DNA of 64,000 nt from Datura wrightii (taxonomy: Eukaryota; Streptophyta; Magnoliopsida; Solanales; Solanaceae). The translations under genes and the position numbers were made by a program. Within the stretch, counting starts at the first letter, position 1. Each line of letters starts with the position of its first letter. Location of the stretch: the NCBI GenBank assembly GCA_035772735.1, contig JASDFA010000020.1, positions 105,490,001-105,554,000 on the forward strand, read 5' to 3'. Below are positions 45,916 through 57,421 of this stretch, one piece after another. The notes under the pieces are model-generated. The model did not search any database. It worked only from the letters and a program-made list of their open reading frames with translations, and was not told the DNA's origin.

Positions 45916-46869
45916 CACTATATAGGTTTATTTTCGAGGGACAACTTATTATTACTATTTTTCACGTAGGATTTCGGTGTTGTATGATTATTTTTGGGTA
46001 AAGAAACAAGGTTTACCATTTTGTTCTTGAATTTGAGTATCAAAAGCAACATTGGAATTTATTCATCAAGTTTGGAATTTTATTCAATTTACTTGGCTTT
46101 TCTTCTACGATTATTTGTAAGTTGCAATTATGATTTATTCAATAGTTTGTGATTGTGATCATTCAAACATGAGTAGCTAAACCTATAACTAGGGTTGTGG
46201 GAACCAAGATGAATTAACATAGATAGGTTAATTACATAGTGATTCTTGAATGGGGTTTAATGGATGTATTGTTTTCCCTTTGTTTTAATTGATTCTTGAC
46301 GGTTGCAAACGTTAGGGCTTGCCTTATTCTTACTTACCGAACCAAGGAGGTAATGAATGGTAAAAGAGATAAACAACGGACATTTGAGGCTATCAACCCT
46401 CATCTAATAGCTTGAACTTATCGGGGGATAGCTAATCCGTTATTAAGGGTAAGGGTCAATTAAGCATACACCCGTATACGGACCAAGTTGCGTGGTGATA
46501 ATCATCTAGATAGGGGAACTACCATTTAAGTGAACCTAACTTACCGATATTGCATGTTAAACACCGGAATAGAGCACTAGTGTAAAATGCTTGTGGTTAT
46601 GAAGTCTTGGGGAACACAATCCTAGTCAAGTCGTTAATTGAATATAAACCAAATTTGACTTAAGCATTTAGTAGGTTTTACTCATATTTAGTAGTTTATT
46701 TCTTTCCCCCTTAGGAAATAAGTAAGTCAATAGTAACAACTATCCGCATTAACTCAAGTTCTTTTCATATTCCCTATGGGATCGACCCCAACCTCTAGTT
46801 GGGTTCAATATTTGACATCGACTGCTTTATATCTCAAATGCGAGGTGTAATCTGGGCGATATCAAATTT

Positions 46870-46887
46870 TGGCGCCGTTGCCGAGGA
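46870..46887 (+). other. RTE-7 primer-binding site (Athila/tRNA-Asp type)
   Basis: TGGCGCCGTTGCCGAGGA follows the LTR by five bases. It is one base from TGGCGCCGTTGCCGGGGA, the site characteristic of Athila/Tat-lineage Gypsy elements. Confidence 0.85.
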
Positions 46888-46992
46888 ATACGGCTAAGGA
46901 TTTTGTTAATTGTGTTTGTTGTACTATTGGTTCTTATTTCTTTTTTATTTTCCTTTTGTTGTTTTTGTTTTTAACAGGCCTTAGGTTCTTTC

Positions 46993-47395
46993 ATGCCCGA
47001 TACTAGGAGCCAAAGAAATTCCCTCATTCCAATTGATCACGAACTTGAGCAGATATTAAGAAACTTGAGAAGAATGACCAACATCCAAGAGCAGGATACC
47101 GTGGACCAAGCCACAGTGAGAATGTTGGCTGAGGAGCATGCTCGGTCTAGAGATCATGAGTTAGCTAGAGTTGCTGAAGAGGAATGTCTAGCCGCAGAAG
47201 CAGAGCGAGCTAGATGACCCAGATGTCTAGAACGCCAGAGACATCGGTATTTTGATGAGGAATATGATGTTGATATAGATGAAGCCGGTTCCACTGGAGC
47301 AATAGTCCCTCCTCCTTTGCCTGTTGGGAAAATTTTGATATTACCAGTGCAATGATCCAACTGCTCAACATGAAGGGAATATTTGCGGGTCATGC
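46993..47395 (+). pseudogene. gag: RTE-7 gag, part 1
   Basis: The ATG at 46993 opens MPDTRSQRNSLIPIDHEL and continues with an Arg/Glu/Ala-rich helical segment to a stop at 47215. Remnant sequence to 47395 ends in NMKGIFAGHA where RTE-8 is inserted. It is preceded by a pyrimidine-rich TTTTTAACAG that resembles a splice acceptor. The rest of gag resumes at 57417. Confidence 0.75.
47391..47395 (+). repeat. Target-site duplication of RTE-8, left
   Basis: CATGC directly precedes the TGTCACACC end of RTE-8 and is repeated at 57417-57421. Confidence 0.9.
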
Positions 47396-49843
47396 TGTCA
47401 CACCCCGCCTTGGGAGGCATTACTAGCACCTTGTGCCCTACTAAGACCTGGACTGCTGAACTACTGAGCCTAAGCACTTCTGGTGCCAGGCTGGCTCTAA
47501 CTTTGGGTTCATGGAACCAACGGGCTATATAATAGCTGTAAATATAGCCTACGGCCGATTAGGCCTATAGCCACCTATAAGACAACAACAGCTAACCAGA
47601 ACAACAGTAGTATAAAAGAACCTATATGGGCTGACAAGGCCACCATGCTGACTAGTTTCACTGAAACGCTGAATCAAATGCTAAACTACATTTGTGACCG
47701 GCAAGGTCACTAGCTATTAACTAAATAAGGCCCCACACGGCCATCATAAACAAACTAAAACATAGACACGGCCTCACATGACAGGTACTACTAACCACAG
47801 GGAATATACAATCTGCAAGCCTATAAGAATACTGATAAGATAGTCGGGACAGGGCCCCGACCTACCTGTACTGTACAACAAAAGAAAAGGAATAAACCTC
47901 TAGCTGTCAAGCTCCAGATGACAGAACTTGATAACTCTGTGTGCTGGCTAGAATTACGATGGATCGGCTCCTCGTTTATGAGTACCTGCAGGCAAGTAAT
48001 CCAGCACCCTCAAACGGGCGTCCGTACCACTGGTACCAAGTATGCTAAGCAATAACTAAACATAACTGAAAATAGATAGTAATACTGATAGTTACTGAAT
48101 AACAGAAGATGGCTATGACTACCTGGATGGCAGAATCTAAACTATGCTTAACTGTACTAGAGAGAAGGTGAGAATCATACCTGTCAATGCGGCGTCCTGC
48201 TATTTATCAATTTAATAAATAACACATATAGCATACAAGAACCTATACCATCCCGCATAAGCCGGAAGGTACCAATCAACATGCAATCTATATACCCCTA
48301 CCCGGGTCACCATAAGAAAATAACAATTCACTCCACACATCTAGTAACAATGAGCATCCCGCCGGCCCCCTGGATGCAACTTGGGCTCTCTACGCCCCTG
48401 ACTATAGCTGTATCTAAGTTCGGAGGACTCCTGTAAACTGTAATATGAGATCTATGATCTGTAATCTGTAATTTGTGCCCTGGGTGCAAATGCTCGACAG
48501 GGGTATTCTATAATGCTGATCAGCCTGCTATGGGGAATGCTGCATCCCATCTTCGTCCTCTAGCAGACGGCATGCCACTCCTTGGAGTGACGTATCCTCA
48601 TACTCTGGCGGGTGAATCGACACAACTATTAACCCTGGGGCGGCAAGGAAGCTCTAAGGGTTCCCAACATAGAACAATCAGGTCTCTACAAACAACAGTA
48701 ATCACATATAACATATATATTAAATTTGATAATACTGTTTATGTTCTGATATTCTATTCTAAATCCTTTGCTGAATTATACTAAATATGATACTGAGTTA
48801 TACTGAGTCTGGAAAAACATCTCATTGTCTGATACTAATTTACTGACTTTTATTCTAAATATGAAATAATAATTATTCAAGCATGCTTACTGAATTCACA
48901 CTGGGATAATACTCGGCTTTGAAATGTTCTTCTGGTATTTATTCTATTTTACTATACTACAATTACTATCTTGCCGAAGAAACTGGCTTTACATACCTCA
49001 GTTGTCCACTTCTTCACTAACTCGCCAAGCAACGGAGCCATCATAATATTTTTTAACTCCTCCGAAAGGAAGGATGGCAATTTGATTATTTACCCATCTG
49101 AGTCTGATAGATTCTATTTTTCTCTTTCTTCAATAGAAAGGAGGGGGGTCAATTTTCTTGTAGAGCCGTATGCACAAAAGATCGTAACTCGGCCAATATC
49201 CGGCTATTTCTTCAAACTGCATTCATATTGATAGAAAATAAAACTAAATTCATCAATATTCTGGAAGAAAATACTACTTTGATTATATATATACTGCCCA
49301 AACTATGACTTATCGAAAAAAAAGTCGAAAACTCGCTATTTCTCGGATGTCCAGAAGGGAGAAACACTCACTTTAGGGCTAGGAGTATATTGACACTAAT
49401 TTGGAGCAATTCCTCTTACCTTAGCTCGGTAGGACGATGATTCGTCGGCCGAATTTCACGAAACTAACTCTGTAGGAATGCTCCCTACAGCATTATACTT
49501 CGCTACCCGAAGTTAATTTGAGTTTGGACTGCGTTTAACAGCGTAAACAGAAGGAATTTGAATTGAAACCTTCATCCTCTCTATTTCCCTACTGTTCTCT
49601 GGTTTACTCACTAGAAATACTGATAATTATCACTTAAAAACCGAAGTGGGGGCTTATATACTTGGGGCCTTTAAGTCGCATTTGTCGAATGCGATTTATA
49701 AGTCGCATTTTCCTTGCGACACTCCGACTTGGCGCTTGTCCGGTCTCTCCCCGGGCCCTTTTTCTAGCACGTATGGCATTCTAAAACACTTAACCAACAT
49801 GCGAATAGGCCATCTAAATGTCAAGAATTTACGGGGTGTAACA
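47396..49843 (-). repeat. RTE-8 3' LTR
   Basis: 2448 bp, aligning along its length with 55112-57416. It contains 49008-49180, which the other LTR lacks. One TCGCATT-TGTCG-AATGCGA inverted repeat is at 49676-49694, next to TATATAAG (minus strand, 49653-49660). Small ORFs are not genes. Confidence 0.9.
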
Positions 49844-49859
49844 TCCTCCCCCTCTTAAG
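49844..49859 (-). other. RTE-8 polypurine tract
   Basis: Minus-strand CTTAAGAGGGGGAGGA immediately precedes the 3' LTR. Confidence 0.85.
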
Positions 49860-50113
49860 AACATTCGTCCTTGAATGTAAACTCCTTGTCACAGGAATCT
49901 CAACTTACTCGACTTATTCTCGAAAAATTTTGCCAGAGTTTCCCCTATAATATGGACTACCTCAAAAATCCTGAAATACAGAAAAGTCCAATACAGGTAT
50001 TCCACACAATACTATAGTATTCATCACGCAATAGACTAGAGTTAACTATTTTATTTATACACATAAATATAAGGCAACTCATAAAACAACAATACTAACG
50101 TACCTCTGGCTGA

Positions 50114-50416
50114 TTAAGTCTTAAATAACTGAGGATATATGTCTTTCATATCTTCCTCTGCTTCCCAAGTCATTTCCTCTCGGTTCCTGTTATGCCATAA
50201 TACCTTGACAGAAGTAACATATTTAGTTCTTAATTTGCGAATATGCCGGTGTAGTATGGATACTGGAACCTCTTCATAAGCTAGCTCCTCTATAACCCGG
50301 ACATCCCGAACTGGGACAACTCTTAAGGGGTCTCCTATATACTTCCTCAGCATGGACACATGGAAAATTGAGTGAAACGACTCTAATTTTGGAGGTAAGT
50401 TCAACTCGTTTGCCAC
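50114..50416 (-). pseudogene. RTE-8 integrase C-terminus with chromodomain
   Basis: A 100-codon open stretch. It begins with ANELNLPPKLESFHSIFHVS and MLRKYIGDP, the end of the integrase region. The chromodomain follows at about 50114-50263: VSILHRHIRKLRTKYVTSVK, VLWHNRNREEMTWEAEEDM. Both aromatic Trp residues typical of the fold are kept, so this is the least damaged chromodomain here. A stop separates it from the upstream integrase. It would act in targeting integration to chromatin. Confidence 0.85.
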
Positions 50417-50425
50417 TTGGCCTAT

Positions 50426-51310
50426 TCATCGGCGAATCTGATAAGGCCCAACAAATCTCGGGCTGATCTTTTCTTTATTACCAAATTTCATCACCCCTTT
50501 CATTGGAGAGACTTTCAAGAATACCCAGTCATTCACCTTAAATTTCGTGTTTCTGCGCTGCACATCAGCATACGATTTTTGGCAGCTCTGAGCAGTCTGT
50601 AGGCGTTCTCTGATAAGCCTTACCTTTTTCTCTGACTGATGAATAATATCCGGTCCAATCAGCACTGACTCTCCTACTTCAAACCAGCCAACTGGCGATC
50701 TGCACTTTCGCCCATACAATGCCTCATAAGGCGCCATCTGGATAACTGAATGGTAACTATTATTATAAGAGAACTCAATAAGTGGTAAGTGCTCATCCCA
50801 GCTACCTCCAAAGTCCAACACACATGCTCACAACATATCCTCGAGCGTCTGAATCGTGCGTTCTACCTGCCCATCATTCTGAGGTTGAAAAGTTGTGCTC
50901 AAGTTAATCTGTGTTCCCAGGCCTCTCTAAAATGATTGCCAAAATTTGGCTGTAAATTGTGCCCCTCTATCATAGATAATGGACACTGGAACACAGTGCA
51001 GTCTGACTATTTCTCTGATATACAACTCAGCATAATCTTCGGTAGAGAAAGTAGCCCTTACTGGCAGAAAATGGGCTGATTTTTTCAGTCTGTCAACAAT
51101 TACCCAAATTGAGTCATTTCTATGCCTGGTACAAGGTAATCCTGCTACAAAATCCATATTTACTGCTTCCCACTTCCAAAGAGGCATAGCTATGTCTTGA
51201 GTCAATCCGCCTGGTTTCTGGTGTTCAGCTTTTACTTGCTGGTAGTTAGGACACTAGGCTACTAATTCTGCTATTTCCCTCTTCATACCTGGCCACCAGT
51301 AGATTTCTTT
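50426..51310 (-). pseudogene. RTE-8 integrase
   Basis: Core NMDFVAGLPCTRHRNDS (first Asp), IIYDRGAQFTAKFW (second Asp) and NDGQVERTIQTLEDML (Glu) are all retained. The C-terminal segment GRKCRSPVGWFEVGES, DWVFLKVSPMKGVMKFG follows (50426-50821). In-frame stops occur after WQSF, after EDML and before RGL/ACV. In the zinc-binding domain near 51240-51300 a stop replaces the residue before Cys and the final Cys is Tyr (*CPNYQ). Inactive but recognisable throughout. Confidence 0.85.
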
Positions 51311-51599
51311 GATATCGTGGTACATTTTCATCACGCATGGATGGAGAGAATAGCAGGCGTAATGTACCTTGCCCATAATCTGCTAGCGAAGCCCGGCAAC
51401 GTCTGGAACACAAAGATGACCCTTACATCGCAACACTACATCTTTAGTTACCTGAAAATCCAGCACTTTTCCTTGCTGAACTCCGTCTTTAAGCTAAACC
51501 AGGTCAAGATCTTCATACTACCGTTCCTTTACCTCCACAACTAATGACGACACTGTGGTGTTTTGAATTACTGCTCTGTTGTCCTCTGTTCTACTACAC

Positions 51600-52130
51600 G
51601 AACGGCTAAACTGGCTAACCGATGTATTTCTCGGGCCAATTCCCGCTACTCGGGCTGCAAGTATGCCAAACTCCCCATAGACTTACGGATAAAAGGGCAT
51701 CTGCTACTACGTTGGCTCTTCCTGGGTGATACAGAATATTTACATCGTAATCTTTCAACAACTCTAACCAGCAACACTGCTGCAAATTCAACTCTCTCTG
51801 AGTGAAGATATACTGTAGGATCTTATGATCAATGAAAATATCCACATGGACGCCATACAAGTAATGTCTCCACATTTTTAAGGTGTGGATCACTGCGGCT
51901 AGTTCTAGGTCATGGGTAGGATAATTCTTTTCATGTTTCCTCAGCTGTCTGGAAGCATAAGCAATTACTTTACCATGCTACATCAACACACATTCTAACC
52001 CAACACCCAAAGTCTGACAAATAAACTGTAGAACCCTCTATACCTTCTGGCAATGCTAACACTAGGGTGGAGGTTAACCTGTCTTTCAATTCCTGGAAAC
52101 TCTGCTCACATGCCTTCATCCACTGAAACT
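51600..52130 (-). pseudogene. RTE-8 RNase H region
   Basis: 51615-51893 reads HTLKMWRHYLYGVHVDIF, DHKILQYIFTQRELNLQQ and LYHPGRANVVADALLS. Further right are KVIAYASRQLRKHEKNYP and VYLSD-like sequence, where the expected CDAS is damaged by a frameshift near 52020. The linker to integrase (51311-51600) has several stops. Confidence 0.75.
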
Positions 52131-52905
52131 TTACTGCTTTTTGTGTTAGCTTAGTCAGAGGTGCTGCTATGGTGGAGAATCCCTTAACAAATCTTCTGTA
52201 GTACCCTCCTAATCCCAGAAAACTGCGTACTTCGGTCGGAGTGGTAGGTCTGGGACATCTTTTTACTGCTTCTATTTTCTGTGTGTCTACTTGTATAGAA
52301 GCATCTTACACGATATGCCCCAAGAACTCTACTTAGTTTAGCCAAAATTCACATTTAGAGAACTTGGCATACAGCTGACGGTCCTTGAGAATCTGAAGCA
52401 TTGTCCGCAAATGATCCTGGTGGTCTGCCTCTGAGCGAGAATACACCAGAATATCATTAATAAACACTATCATGAACAGGTTTAGGTATGGTCTGAAGAT
52501 GTTGTTCATCAGGTCCATGAATACTGCGAGAGCATTCATCAGCCTAAAGGACATGACTAGGAATTCAAAATGGTCGTATCTGGTCCTGAAGGCAGTCTTC
52601 GGAATGTCCCTTTCACGAACTCGAACCTGATGATATCTTGACCGTAAGTTAATCTTGGAGAAATATCTGGCCCCTTGTAACTAATTAAACAAATCATCTA
52701 TTCTGGGAAGCGGATACTTATTCTTAATTGTAACCTTGTTCAACTGTCGGTAGTCTATACACATGCGTAGGGAGCCGTCCTTCTTTCTCACAAACAAAAT
52801 CGGCACAGCCCAAGGTGAAGTACTCGGCCTAATAAAGCCCTTATCTAACAGATCCTTCAGTTGCTCCTTTAGTTCTTTGAGTTCAGCAGGAGCCATACGA
52901 TACAA
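52131..52905 (-). pseudogene. RTE-8 reverse transcriptase with two Asp-to-Asn changes
   Basis: MAPAELKELKEQLKDLLDKG and CIDYRQLNKVTIKNKYPLPR are open at 52681-52905. Motif A reads FSKINLRSRYHQV, with Asn (codon 52648-52650) for the catalytic Asp. Motif C reads VFINDILVYS, with Asn (codon 52456-52458) for the first Asp. Both are G-to-A changes on the coding strand. Stops follow LFN and FWLN. Connection sequence SFLGLGGYYRRFVKGFSTIA ends the domain. Confidence 0.85.
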
Positions 52906-52952
52906 AGGGATCGATATGGGCTGAGTTCTTGGTAGAAAATCAATTGCAAAAT

Positions 52953-53540
52953 CTATTTCTCTTTCTGGGGAATACCAGGTAGCTCATTTGGGAATACGTC
53001 GGGGAATTCATCAACCACTGGAACAGACTGGAGAGTCGGAGGCTCTACCCGCCCATCCTGGACTCTGACCATGTGGCAAATGCATCCCTTAGCTATCAAC
53101 TTCCTTGCCAGAAGGTAGGAAATAAACCTACCTTTTGGCGTAGCTATACTGCCCTTCCACTCTCGGACTGCCTCTCCTAGAAAGTGGAATTGGACCTTCT
53201 TGGTCCAGCATTCTACATTAGTATAGCATGGCACTAACCAATCCATACCCATAATGGCATTGAAATCAATCATCTCTAATTCTACCAGATCTACCGTGGT
53301 CTGACGATCAACAACCTCTACTGTACACCCTCGATAAACCCTTCTGGCTATGATGGAGTCACTGACGGGTGTATATACTAAAAAAGGTTGCTGAAGCAAT
53401 TCTTGTACAACACTGAACTTTCGAGCCACAAATGGGGTAACGTAGGACAAGGTAGATCCTGGATTAATCAATACATAAGCAGGGTGAGAGCAAATAGTCA
53501 TCATAACTGTTACCACATCTGGAGATGCCTCTGAGTCCTG
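52953..53540 (-). pseudogene. RTE-8 protease with mutated catalytic Asp
   Basis: Part of an open stretch running from 53729 to 52953. The active-site segment reads AYVLINPGSTLSYVTPF; Asn (codon 53463-53465) replaces the catalytic Asp of D-P-G. The second block FNAIMGMDWLVPCYTNV and the linker LIAKGCICHMVRVQDG, FPNELPGIP are intact. The frame ends in the linker to RT. As in RT, the change is Asp to Asn by G-to-A. Confidence 0.8.
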
Positions 53541-54897
53541 CCTCCCTGGTAATGCATAGGTACGGCTCAGGCCCGTACCTGAACTCGAGGCCCCTGATCT
53601 GTCTCGGCCCCTGCCTGCTGGGAGTGAGGGCCTATGCCCTGTCGAGGTTGCTGGAGCTCGCGGCCCTGCTGACGCCCTGTCATGTCTATCTTGGTTATCC
53701 TGACCCCTGGCTGGACAGTCTCTCATCACATGACCCTACTGCCAGCATATATAACACCCTGTGGAGCCATATCTGCAAGCTCCAGTGTGGGTCGGCTGCA
53801 AATAGGGCAAGGTGGGGGTGTATACCTGCTCATCTCTGCCCTCCTCTGCTGTGGTGAATCTACCGTTTGAGAACACCCACCAGACTCTGTCTGTCCCTGG
53901 CGACCAAATCTAACCCTCTGCTGTTGTGATGGAGGCGGGGGTCTAGGTGGACTATCTGACAACCGTGGCATAGGCCCTCTCCAAATCTCCCCCTGTATCT
54001 CATTTGATCCATCCCAGCGGCGCTGTTCCTGATTTATTCATCTGCTATCCTGTTGCTGCTATCTAAGGCCCTCAATAGTCTGGGCAAGGGCCTGCACCTG
54101 AGAAATATTCATATTTTCTGGCAGCGTAGCTGTCATGCATGCCTCGATATATTCTGGGTTCAGACCCATAATAAACCAGTGGACTATAGATGGCATGGTT
54201 TCCACAAAGCTGGAGCATAGCGGGCCAAGGAATTGAACTGCAGGGCGTACGCCCGTACACTTCTTGCCCCCTGCTCCAAGTGCAAAAACTGGTCCATTCG
54301 GGCCTGTCGAATTTCTCGTGTCAGATAATAGTCCAGGAAAGCCCTTGAAAATCTGGACCAGGTCGGAGGGGCAACATCTCTCCCTCAAGACGTTTCCCAA
54401 CTCTCGTACCACAACACAACAATATCCCGCAGTCGGAATACCGCTAACTCAACCGACTCTGTAGATGTCACATGCATGACTCGAAAGATTATCTATATCT
54501 GATCCATGAAGTCCTGGGGGTCCTGTGCCTGATCCGACCCTGTGAACTACGGGGGACCTAGTGCCAAAAATTCTCGGACCCTCAAACTGTCAGGCCCACC
54601 TGATGACTCTGCTTTTATGGGTGGCACTGACTGGCGCTGAGTAGCCATCATTTGTGCAAACATAACTACTGCACTTGGAATTTCCTAGTCGGATGGTGTC
54701 TGTATAGGAACTTTCGGAGGTAATGTCGTCCCGAGTGGCTCCTCGTGGGGTGGGGACTGCTGTGAAGGTCGAGATGATGCCTCTGTATCTCCCTCAGATC
54801 GGGTTGATTCTAAGTGAGACTGAGGCATCCTGCTGGTGCCTTCTCCTGCTGCGGTATCCAGTCTTCTACCAGTGACATGATGTCACTGGTCTGCCAT
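53541..54897 (-). pseudogene. gag: RTE-8 gag
   Basis: The ATG at 54895-54897 (MADQ) is followed at once by a stop. Downstream are VREFLALGPP, DPQDFMDQI, RVMHVTSTESVELAVFRLRD, WSRFSRAFLDYYLTREIRQA, and RAYALQFNSLARYAPALW. The zinc knuckle at about 53712-53755 has all four ligands but a stop inside: CYICWQ*GHVMRDC. A basic, Pro/Gln-rich tail (SPPRPPPPSQQQRVRFGR in one frame) precedes it. Gag of this element differs clearly from RTE-1 to RTE-6 gag, so it belongs to another Tekay-type subfamily. Confidence 0.75.
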
Positions 54898-55095
54898 TTT
54901 ATCTGTAAACAAAGAGTATGATATGTTTTAGAGACTCAACCTTATACTGTACTACTCTATGGAACGATTGATTATGAAAAAAGAGTAATCACCCTATCAT
55001 GCCTTGCAGCCTCCTGCCAATGGTATGTGGTGCACAACACATCCATAGACAGGACTCTACTTAGCATGGCTTGCAGACTCCCTGGGATACGACCT

Positions 55096-55107
55096 TCTCT
55101 GATACCA
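55096..55107 (-). other. RTE-8 primer-binding site
   Basis: Minus-strand TGGTATCAGAGA matches 11 of 12 bases of the initiator-Met complement, four bases from the 5' LTR. Confidence 0.8.
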
Positions 55108-57198
55108 AGTTTGTAATGCTCTTCCTTGGGAGGCTTGACTGGCACCTGGTGCCCTACTAAGACCTGGACTACTGAGCCTAAGCACTTCTGGTGCCAGGCT
55201 AGCTCTAACTCTGGGTTCATGGAATCAACAGGCTATATAATGGCTGTAAATACAGCCTCCGGCCGATTAGGCCTATAGCCACCTGTAAGACAACAACAGC
55301 TAACCAGAACAACAGTAGTATAAAGGAACCTATGCGGGCCGATAAGGCTACCATGCTGACTAGTTTCACTGAAACGCTGAATCAAATACTAGAGTACTTT
55401 GTGACCGGCAAGGTCACCAAATATTAACTGAATAAGGCCCAACACGGCCATCATAAACAAACAAAAACATAGACACGGCCTCACACGACCGGTACAACTA
55501 ACCATAGGGAATATACAATTTACAATCTTCTAAGAATACTAATAAGATGGTTGGGACAGGGCCCCGACCTACCCGTATGGTACAAAAAAAGAAAAGGAAT
55601 AAACCTCTAGCTTTCAAGCTCCGGATGACAGGACCTGATGATTTTGTGTGCTGGATGCAATTACGAGGGATCGGCTCCTCGTTTATGAGTACCTGCAGGC
55701 AAGTAATGCAGCGCCCCCAAATGGGCGTCAGTACCACTAGTACCGAGTATGCAAAGCAATAACTAAACATAACTGAAAATAGACAGTAATACTGATAGTT
55801 ACTAAATAACAGAAGATGGCTAAGACTGTCTTGATGGCAGAATATAAACTAAGCTTAACTATACTAGAGAGAAGGTGAGAATCATACCTATTAATGCGGC
55901 GTCCTACTATCTATCAATTTAATAAATAATACATATACCATACAAGAACCTATACCAGCCCCCAGAAGCCGGAAGGTACCAACCAACATGCAATCTATAT
56001 ACCCCTGCCCAGGTCACCATACAAAAATAACAATTCACTCCACTCATCTAGTAACTATGAGCATCCCGCTGGCCCCTGGCTATGCAACTTGTGATCTGTG
56101 GACCCCTGACTATAGTTGTATCTGAGTCTGGAGGATTCCTGTATACTGTAATCTGAGATCTGTGATCTGTAATCTGTAATTTGTGCCCTGAGCGCAAGCG
56201 CTCGACAGGGGTACGCTATAATGCTGATCAGCCTGCTATGGGGAATGTTGCATCCCATCTTTGTCCTCTGGAGGATGGCATGCCACTCCTTTGAGTGACG
56301 TATCCTCACCCTTTGGCGGGCGAGTCAACACGGCGATTAACCCTGGGCGGCAAGGAAGCTCTAAGGGTGCTTAACATAGAACAATCAGGTCTCCACAAAC
56401 AACAATAATCACATATAACATATATAATAAATCTGATAATACTGTCCATGTTCTAATATTCTATTCTGAATCGTTTGCTAAATTATACTGAATCTGATAC
56501 TGAGTTATATTGAGTCTGGAATAATATCTCGCTGTTTGATACTAATTTACTGACTTTTATTCTAAATACTACATAATAATTATTCAAGCATGCCTACTGA
56601 ATTCGCACTGGGATAATACTTGGCTTTTAAACGTTCTTCTGGAATTTGTTCTATTTTACTATACTAGAATTATTATCTTGCCGAAGAAACTGGTTTTACA
56701 TACCTCAGTTGCTAACTTCTTGACTAACTCGTGTAACTCGGCCAATATCCAGCTATTTCTTCCAAATGCATTCATATTCATAGCAAATAAACCTAAATTC
56801 ATCAATATTCTAGAAGAAAACACTACTTTGAATATATATACTGCCCAAACTTTGACTTATCAAAAAATAGCCGAAAACTCGCTATTTCTCAAAAGTCTAG
56901 AAGGGGGAAATACTCACTTTAGGGCTAGGAGTATATTGACACTAATTTGGAGCAATTCCACTTACCTTAGCTCGGTAGGACGATGATTCGCCGTCCGAAT
57001 TTCACGAAACTAACTCCGTAGGAATGCTCCCTGCAGCTTTATATTTCGCTACTCGAAGTTAATTTGAGCTTGAACCGCATTTAATAGCATAAACGGAAGG
57101 AATTTTAATGGAAACCTTCGTCCTTTCTATTTCTCTACTATTCTCTGGTTTACTCTTTGGAAATATTTATAATTATCACTTAAAAACCGAAGTGAGGG

Positions 57199-57206
57199 CT
57201 TATATA
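57199..57206 (-). promoter_or_regulatory. Putative TATA box of RTE-8 5' LTR
   Basis: Minus-strand TATATAAG about 210 bp into the LTR, also present in the other LTR (49653-49660). The palindrome array lies 15-90 bp upstream of it. Confidence 0.55.
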
Positions 57207-57220
57207 CTTGGGGACTTTAA

Positions 57221-57293
57221 GTCGCATTTGTTGAATGTGATTTATAAGTCGCATTTGTCGAATGCGATTTATAAGTCGCATTTGCCTTGCGAC
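57221..57293 (-). repeat. Tandem palindromic units in RTE-8 5' LTR
   Basis: Units of about 27 bp, each with TCGCATT and AATGCGA arms around a 5-nt spacer: 57222-57240 (one arm mutated to AATGTGA), 57249-57267, and a diverged third starting at 57276. The other LTR has one fewer full unit (49676-49694). Confidence 0.75.
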
Positions 57294-57416
57294 ACTCCGA
57301 CTTGGCGCTTTTCCGGTCTCTCCCCGGGCCCTTTTTCTAGCACGTATGGCATTCTAAAACTCTTAACCAATATGCGAATAGGCCATCTAAATGTCAAGAA
57401 TTTACGAGGTGTGACA

Positions 57417-57421
57417 CATGC
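57417..57421 (+). repeat. Target-site duplication of RTE-8, right
   Basis: CATGC follows the RTE-8 end and matches 47391-47395. Confidence 0.9.

Larger units (their letters stand above)
45264..46864 (+). repeat. RTE-7 5' LTR
   Basis: About 1.6 kb, from TGTTCCATGAATT to GGGCGATATCA just before the primer-binding site. The left boundary is inferred from where RTE-6 gag homology ends. It contains a palindrome array (45440-45860) and a TATA box. The 3' partner is not in the window, so the edges are unconfirmed. Confidence 0.7.
47396..57416 (-). mobile_element. RTE-8: complete Ty3/Gypsy Tekay/Del-type element
   Basis: A 10,021-bp minus-strand element bounded by the 5-bp duplication CATGC on both sides. 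It has two LTRs (2448 and 2305 bp), primer-binding site, polypurine tract, gag, protease, RT, RNase H, integrase and chromodomain. It is the most recent insertion in the RTE-6/RTE-7/RTE-8 stack. The LTRs differ at many positions, mostly transitions, plus a ~170-bp deletion in the right LTR, so it is not very recent. Stops and active-site changes make it inactive. Confidence 0.95.
55112..57416 (-). repeat. RTE-8 5' LTR
   Basis: 2305 bp. It lacks about 170 bp present in the other LTR (join at about 56732) and has one more palindrome unit. It ends with TGTCACACCTCG (minus strand) at 57416, next to the CATGC duplication. Confidence 0.9.

Noticed and set aside
53525..53971. Plus-strand ORFs of 62-110 codons opposite RTE-8 gag/protease
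   Set aside because: They are shadows of the minus-strand Pro/Gln/Arg-rich gag tail and protease.
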